A DNA stretch of 23,449 bases from the IMG/VR virus record IMGVR_UViG_3300025120_006270, positions 1-23,449 of that record, one strand, 5' to 3'. The DNA comes from a virus. Below, one piece after another: positions 21,177 through 23,449 of this stretch. Position 1 is the stretch's first letter, and every line of letters begins with the position of its first letter. A program made the position numbers and the translations under genes. Under the pieces are notes generated by a model. The model searched no databases. It saw nothing but the letters and a program-made list of their open reading frames with translations, and was not told the origin of the DNA.

Positions 21177-23405
21177 TCAAACTGTACCAGCTACTTCTTC
21201 GAAAGAAATACCAGTTCTGGTGGCAACAAACGTAAGAGTGACGTAGTTAATAGACTTAGCAGGCTTCAGGAAGATGTCTGCTCTAAACTCATTGTTATCA
21301 ATAACATCAGGTGTGTTGTTTGAAGAGTCACAAACAACGAGGAATCCGAAGAGACCTCTCTTTGCCTGAACATCGCGGAGGAAGGGTTCAACAATGTTTC
21401 TAAAGTTTGCTCTTGTTAACTCATCATTGAGTTCAAAGAGTTGTGCTTCTGCTGCTCTCTCAAGTGCTTGCTCAACTGTCAGGAACAGGCGGCGAACATT
21501 AATTCTGTCGAATGCAGATGCGTATCCGAGAGCGGTCTTATCGCCAAAGAGAAGTGTTCCAACACCTGGTTTTGTGATGAAGGAGTTAACTCTCTGTGGA
21601 TAGAGACGATCTCTCTGTGCTTTATTTGGGTTATATGCAAGTTTGACAGCGTTGTTAATAACACCACGCTGCTGACCTGCAGGGGAGAACCATGGGAATG
21701 CAACGATTGATGTGCGAGTCATGAGACCAGCAACGTCAGCGTTAGCAGGCACATAACGGAATTCGTTATTGAATCTATCGAATTGATACTTATAACCACT
21801 ATCAAATACCGCGTAAGAAGAAGAACTCAACGTGGAGAAGTAATTGATAAGATTATCAGTTTGATCATTGCTATTAGTTACATTGACCAGATTTGTTCTG
21901 TGTGGTCCAACGACTGCCATACAGTCTTTTCTTTGACCAGCGATAGAAATCAGTTTGTTTGCTTTCGCTTGTGATTCTGCCTCAGTGTCGCATCCAGGAC
22001 CCATGATCAAGTAGTCTACCTCAATCTCATCTCTATTAGAGAAGAGATCGTATGCTCTCATGGTATCAGAGAGTTCTGACAACATCGCGCCTCTAACGGT
22101 GCCGTAATCACGACCGTTAAGAAGAGGATATGTTACATTTCCAATAGCGGAAAAAGTAACATCTTGAGCATCTTGTGAGAACGCACCATCAGCAGTGCCG
22201 ACAGGAACGAAAGCACTTGCGTCTCCACTAGTTGTTGTGAATCCAGTTGCTCTGGGGATAGTTCCATGGACAAGGTCAGGTGCCAGAGATACGTTATATC
22301 CAGCGTAGATGTTCTCTGAGAAGTCTGCGAGATAATCTTTGTAGTAAATTCTCTGTGGAGCATTTACATTCGAGATTGCATCATTTGCCTTTGAGAGACC
22401 AATATGCTTTTCAAGAAGGTTACCTCTAATTCCGGTAACTGAACCAGTGTCATCTGCAACAACGATATGTATAGCATCGTTATAACCTTGTCTATCAGAG
22501 ACAAATACGTTAGTAGCTGGTTTAGGCGCTATGGACTTCCAGAAAATAGTCTGGTTGTTAAGACCCAAAGTTTGCTGATCATACCAGTCCTTAACTGATA
22601 GTGCTACTGGAGTAAATGACTTAACAGCGTCTGTTCCATTACCAGTGTTGATACCAGCGTTGTTGACTGGGAATATTGCATCGCTTGTATCAAAAGACTT
22701 AAGTCCATTTCCTTCAGCGTATGAAATTCTTGTCTCAGTTCCTGCGGAGGACACTTGAGAAATAATCTTAACTTCAATCGTGCTCAAAGCAGCACTAGTT
22801 GAAGTATTAACACCAGTAATAATAGCTTTAAGTGCCCCAGTGAAGAGTCCCGTAGTACCTATACCAGGTTGAACTGCGCTGATAGCAGCAGTTACACCAA
22901 AACCGATTGAGAATCCAGAGAGACCCAGATTAGTTGTGTTAATACCAATGATTTGGTCAGCAGCATCATCGATGTAGCAGACTTTTAGTTGATCTGCCCA
23001 TGAACCAGGGTTTTTAGCAGCATAAGTGAATGATGCATCTGATAGGTGATTGTTCTGATAGTCATCGTAATTGTAGACTTGCAGAACAGATGTTGAGGCA
23101 ATACCTACACCAGCATTTGCATTTCTTAAATTTGTATTTGCAGTTCTTACTACCTTAAGGACACCGCCATAAGAAAGAAAGTTAGAAGCACTCATCCAGT
23201 ATTCATACTGGGAATCGGTAGTTAGTGGTTTACCGAAAATGTTAATTAACTCTTGTTCTGTGCTGATGTCAACAGATTCTTCGACAGGTCCTATTCTAAA
23301 AGGACCGGCGATTGCACCGATGTTATCTAATACGTTATCAGCTCTCCCTACAGTTAGGTCAACCTCCCTTACCAATACTCCAGGAGATAATTGAGGAGTC
23401 GCCAT
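21177..23405 (-). CDS. 18: gp18 tail sheath protein
   Basis: gp18 is the contractile sheath subunit. The 742-aa protein (T4: 659 aa) starts MATPQLSPGVLVREVDLTVG, the typical opening of T4-type sheaths, and the C-terminal domain has GDKTALGYASAFDRINVRRL, LTVEQALERAAEAQLFEL and FLVVCDSSNNTPDVIDNNEF, the part that forms the conserved inner core of the sheath. The middle (about residues 100-400) is a more variable, Thr/Ser/Gly-rich outer domain, which accounts for the extra length. The ATG at 23403-23405 follows a GGAG ribosome-binding site. The window ends just upstream. Confidence 0.98.
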   Translation of the reverse strand: MATPQLSPGVLVREVDLTVGRADNVLDNIGAIAGPFRIGPVEESVDISTEQELINIFGKPLTTDSQYEYWMSASNFLSYGGVLKVVRTANTNLRNANAGVGIASTSVLQVYNYDDYQNNHLSDASFTYAAKNPGSWADQLKVCYIDDAADQIIGINTTNLGLSGFSIGFGVTAAISAVQPGIGTTGLFTGALKAIITGVNTSTSAALSTIEVKIISQVSSAGTETRISYAEGNGLKSFDTSDAIFPVNNAGINTGNGTDAVKSFTPVALSVKDWYDQQTLGLNNQTIFWKSIAPKPATNVFVSDRQGYNDAIHIVVADDTGSVTGIRGNLLEKHIGLSKANDAISNVNAPQRIYYKDYLADFSENIYAGYNVSLAPDLVHGTIPRATGFTTTSGDASAFVPVGTADGAFSQDAQDVTFSAIGNVTYPLLNGRDYGTVRGAMLSELSDTMRAYDLFSNRDEIEVDYLIMGPGCDTEAESQAKANKLISIAGQRKDCMAVVGPHRTNLVNVTNSNDQTDNLINYFSTLSSSSYAVFDSGYKYQFDRFNNEFRYVPANADVAGLMTRTSIVAFPWFSPAGQQRGVINNAVKLAYNPNKAQRDRLYPQRVNSFITKPGVGTLLFGDKTALGYASAFDRINVRRLFLTVEQALERAAEAQLFELNDELTRANFRNIVEPFLRDVQAKRGLFGFLVVCDSSNNTPDVIDNNEFRADIFLKPAKSINYVTLTFVATRTGISFEEVAGTV

Positions 23406-23440
23406 GTTTTGATTCTCCGTGATCTCAGTTTATCTAAAAA

Positions 23441-23449
23441 TATTTATTA
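23441..23449 (-). promoter_or_regulatory. Late promoter box for gp18
   Basis: The minus strand reads TAATAAATA at the extreme edge of the window, 35 bases before the gp18 ATG. It is a one-base variant of the late consensus. Confidence 0.65.

Overview
This window is a piece of a T4-like cyanophage genome, that is a myovirus of marine Synechococcus or Prochlorococcus. Every gene I can support lies on the minus strand, so transcription runs from the right end (23449) to the left end (1). The T4 core genes are recognisable from their protein sequences. The cyanophage assignment rests on genes that T4 of enterobacteria lacks: speD, cobS with a CobT-like partner, a cyanobacterial DUF3110 protein and a DUF3310 protein. 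The DNA is AT-rich throughout. I see no tRNA, insertion sequence, CRISPR array or integrase.

In the direction of transcription the layout is as follows. (1) Tail and head structure, 23405 to 14712: gp18 tail sheath, gp19 tail tube, gp20 portal, a gp67-like prohead core protein, an unknown 196-aa protein, gp21 prohead protease, gp22 scaffold and gp23 major capsid. A strong hairpin terminator follows gp23. (2) A mixed block, 14610 to 11271: an unknown 70-aa protein, a gp3-like tail completion protein, uvsY, an unknown 69-aa protein, uvsW helicase and a possible Sm-like protein. (3) The gp55 block, 11169 to 6328: gp55 late sigma factor, gp47 and gp46 recombination nuclease with a DUF3110 protein between them, then an accessory pair of sugar-nucleotide epimerase and sulfotransferase. 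(4) A short unit, 6221 to 6039: a 60-aa twin-CX3C protein, then a hairpin. (5) 5951 to 3676: a 706-aa zincin plus von Willebrand A protein (CobT-like) and a 52-aa protein, then a strong terminator. (6) 3614 to 1: cobS, a DUF3310 protein, gp45 clamp, an unknown 175-aa protein, speD, an AbrB-like mini-protein and the start of gp44 clamp loader.

Two promoter types are visible. Boxes of the T4 late type (TATAAATA and close variants) sit 16 to 35 bases before gp18, gp19, gp20, the gp67-like gene, the 196-aa/gp21 pair, gp22, the 70-aa/gp3/uvsY group and uvsW. Several overlap the stop codon of the preceding gene. In contrast, gp55, which encodes the late sigma factor itself, has a near-perfect host sigma-70 promoter with an extended -10. 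The genes are tightly packed, with many ATGA, TGATG and TAATG overlaps that suggest translational coupling.

The points most worth a second look are: the MoxR-type ATPase (cobS) beside a metalloprotease-VWA protein; a 34-codon cysteine-rich reading frame in the gap after gp23; the Sm-like, AbrB-like and twin-CX3C small proteins; and the epimerase/sulfotransferase insertion.
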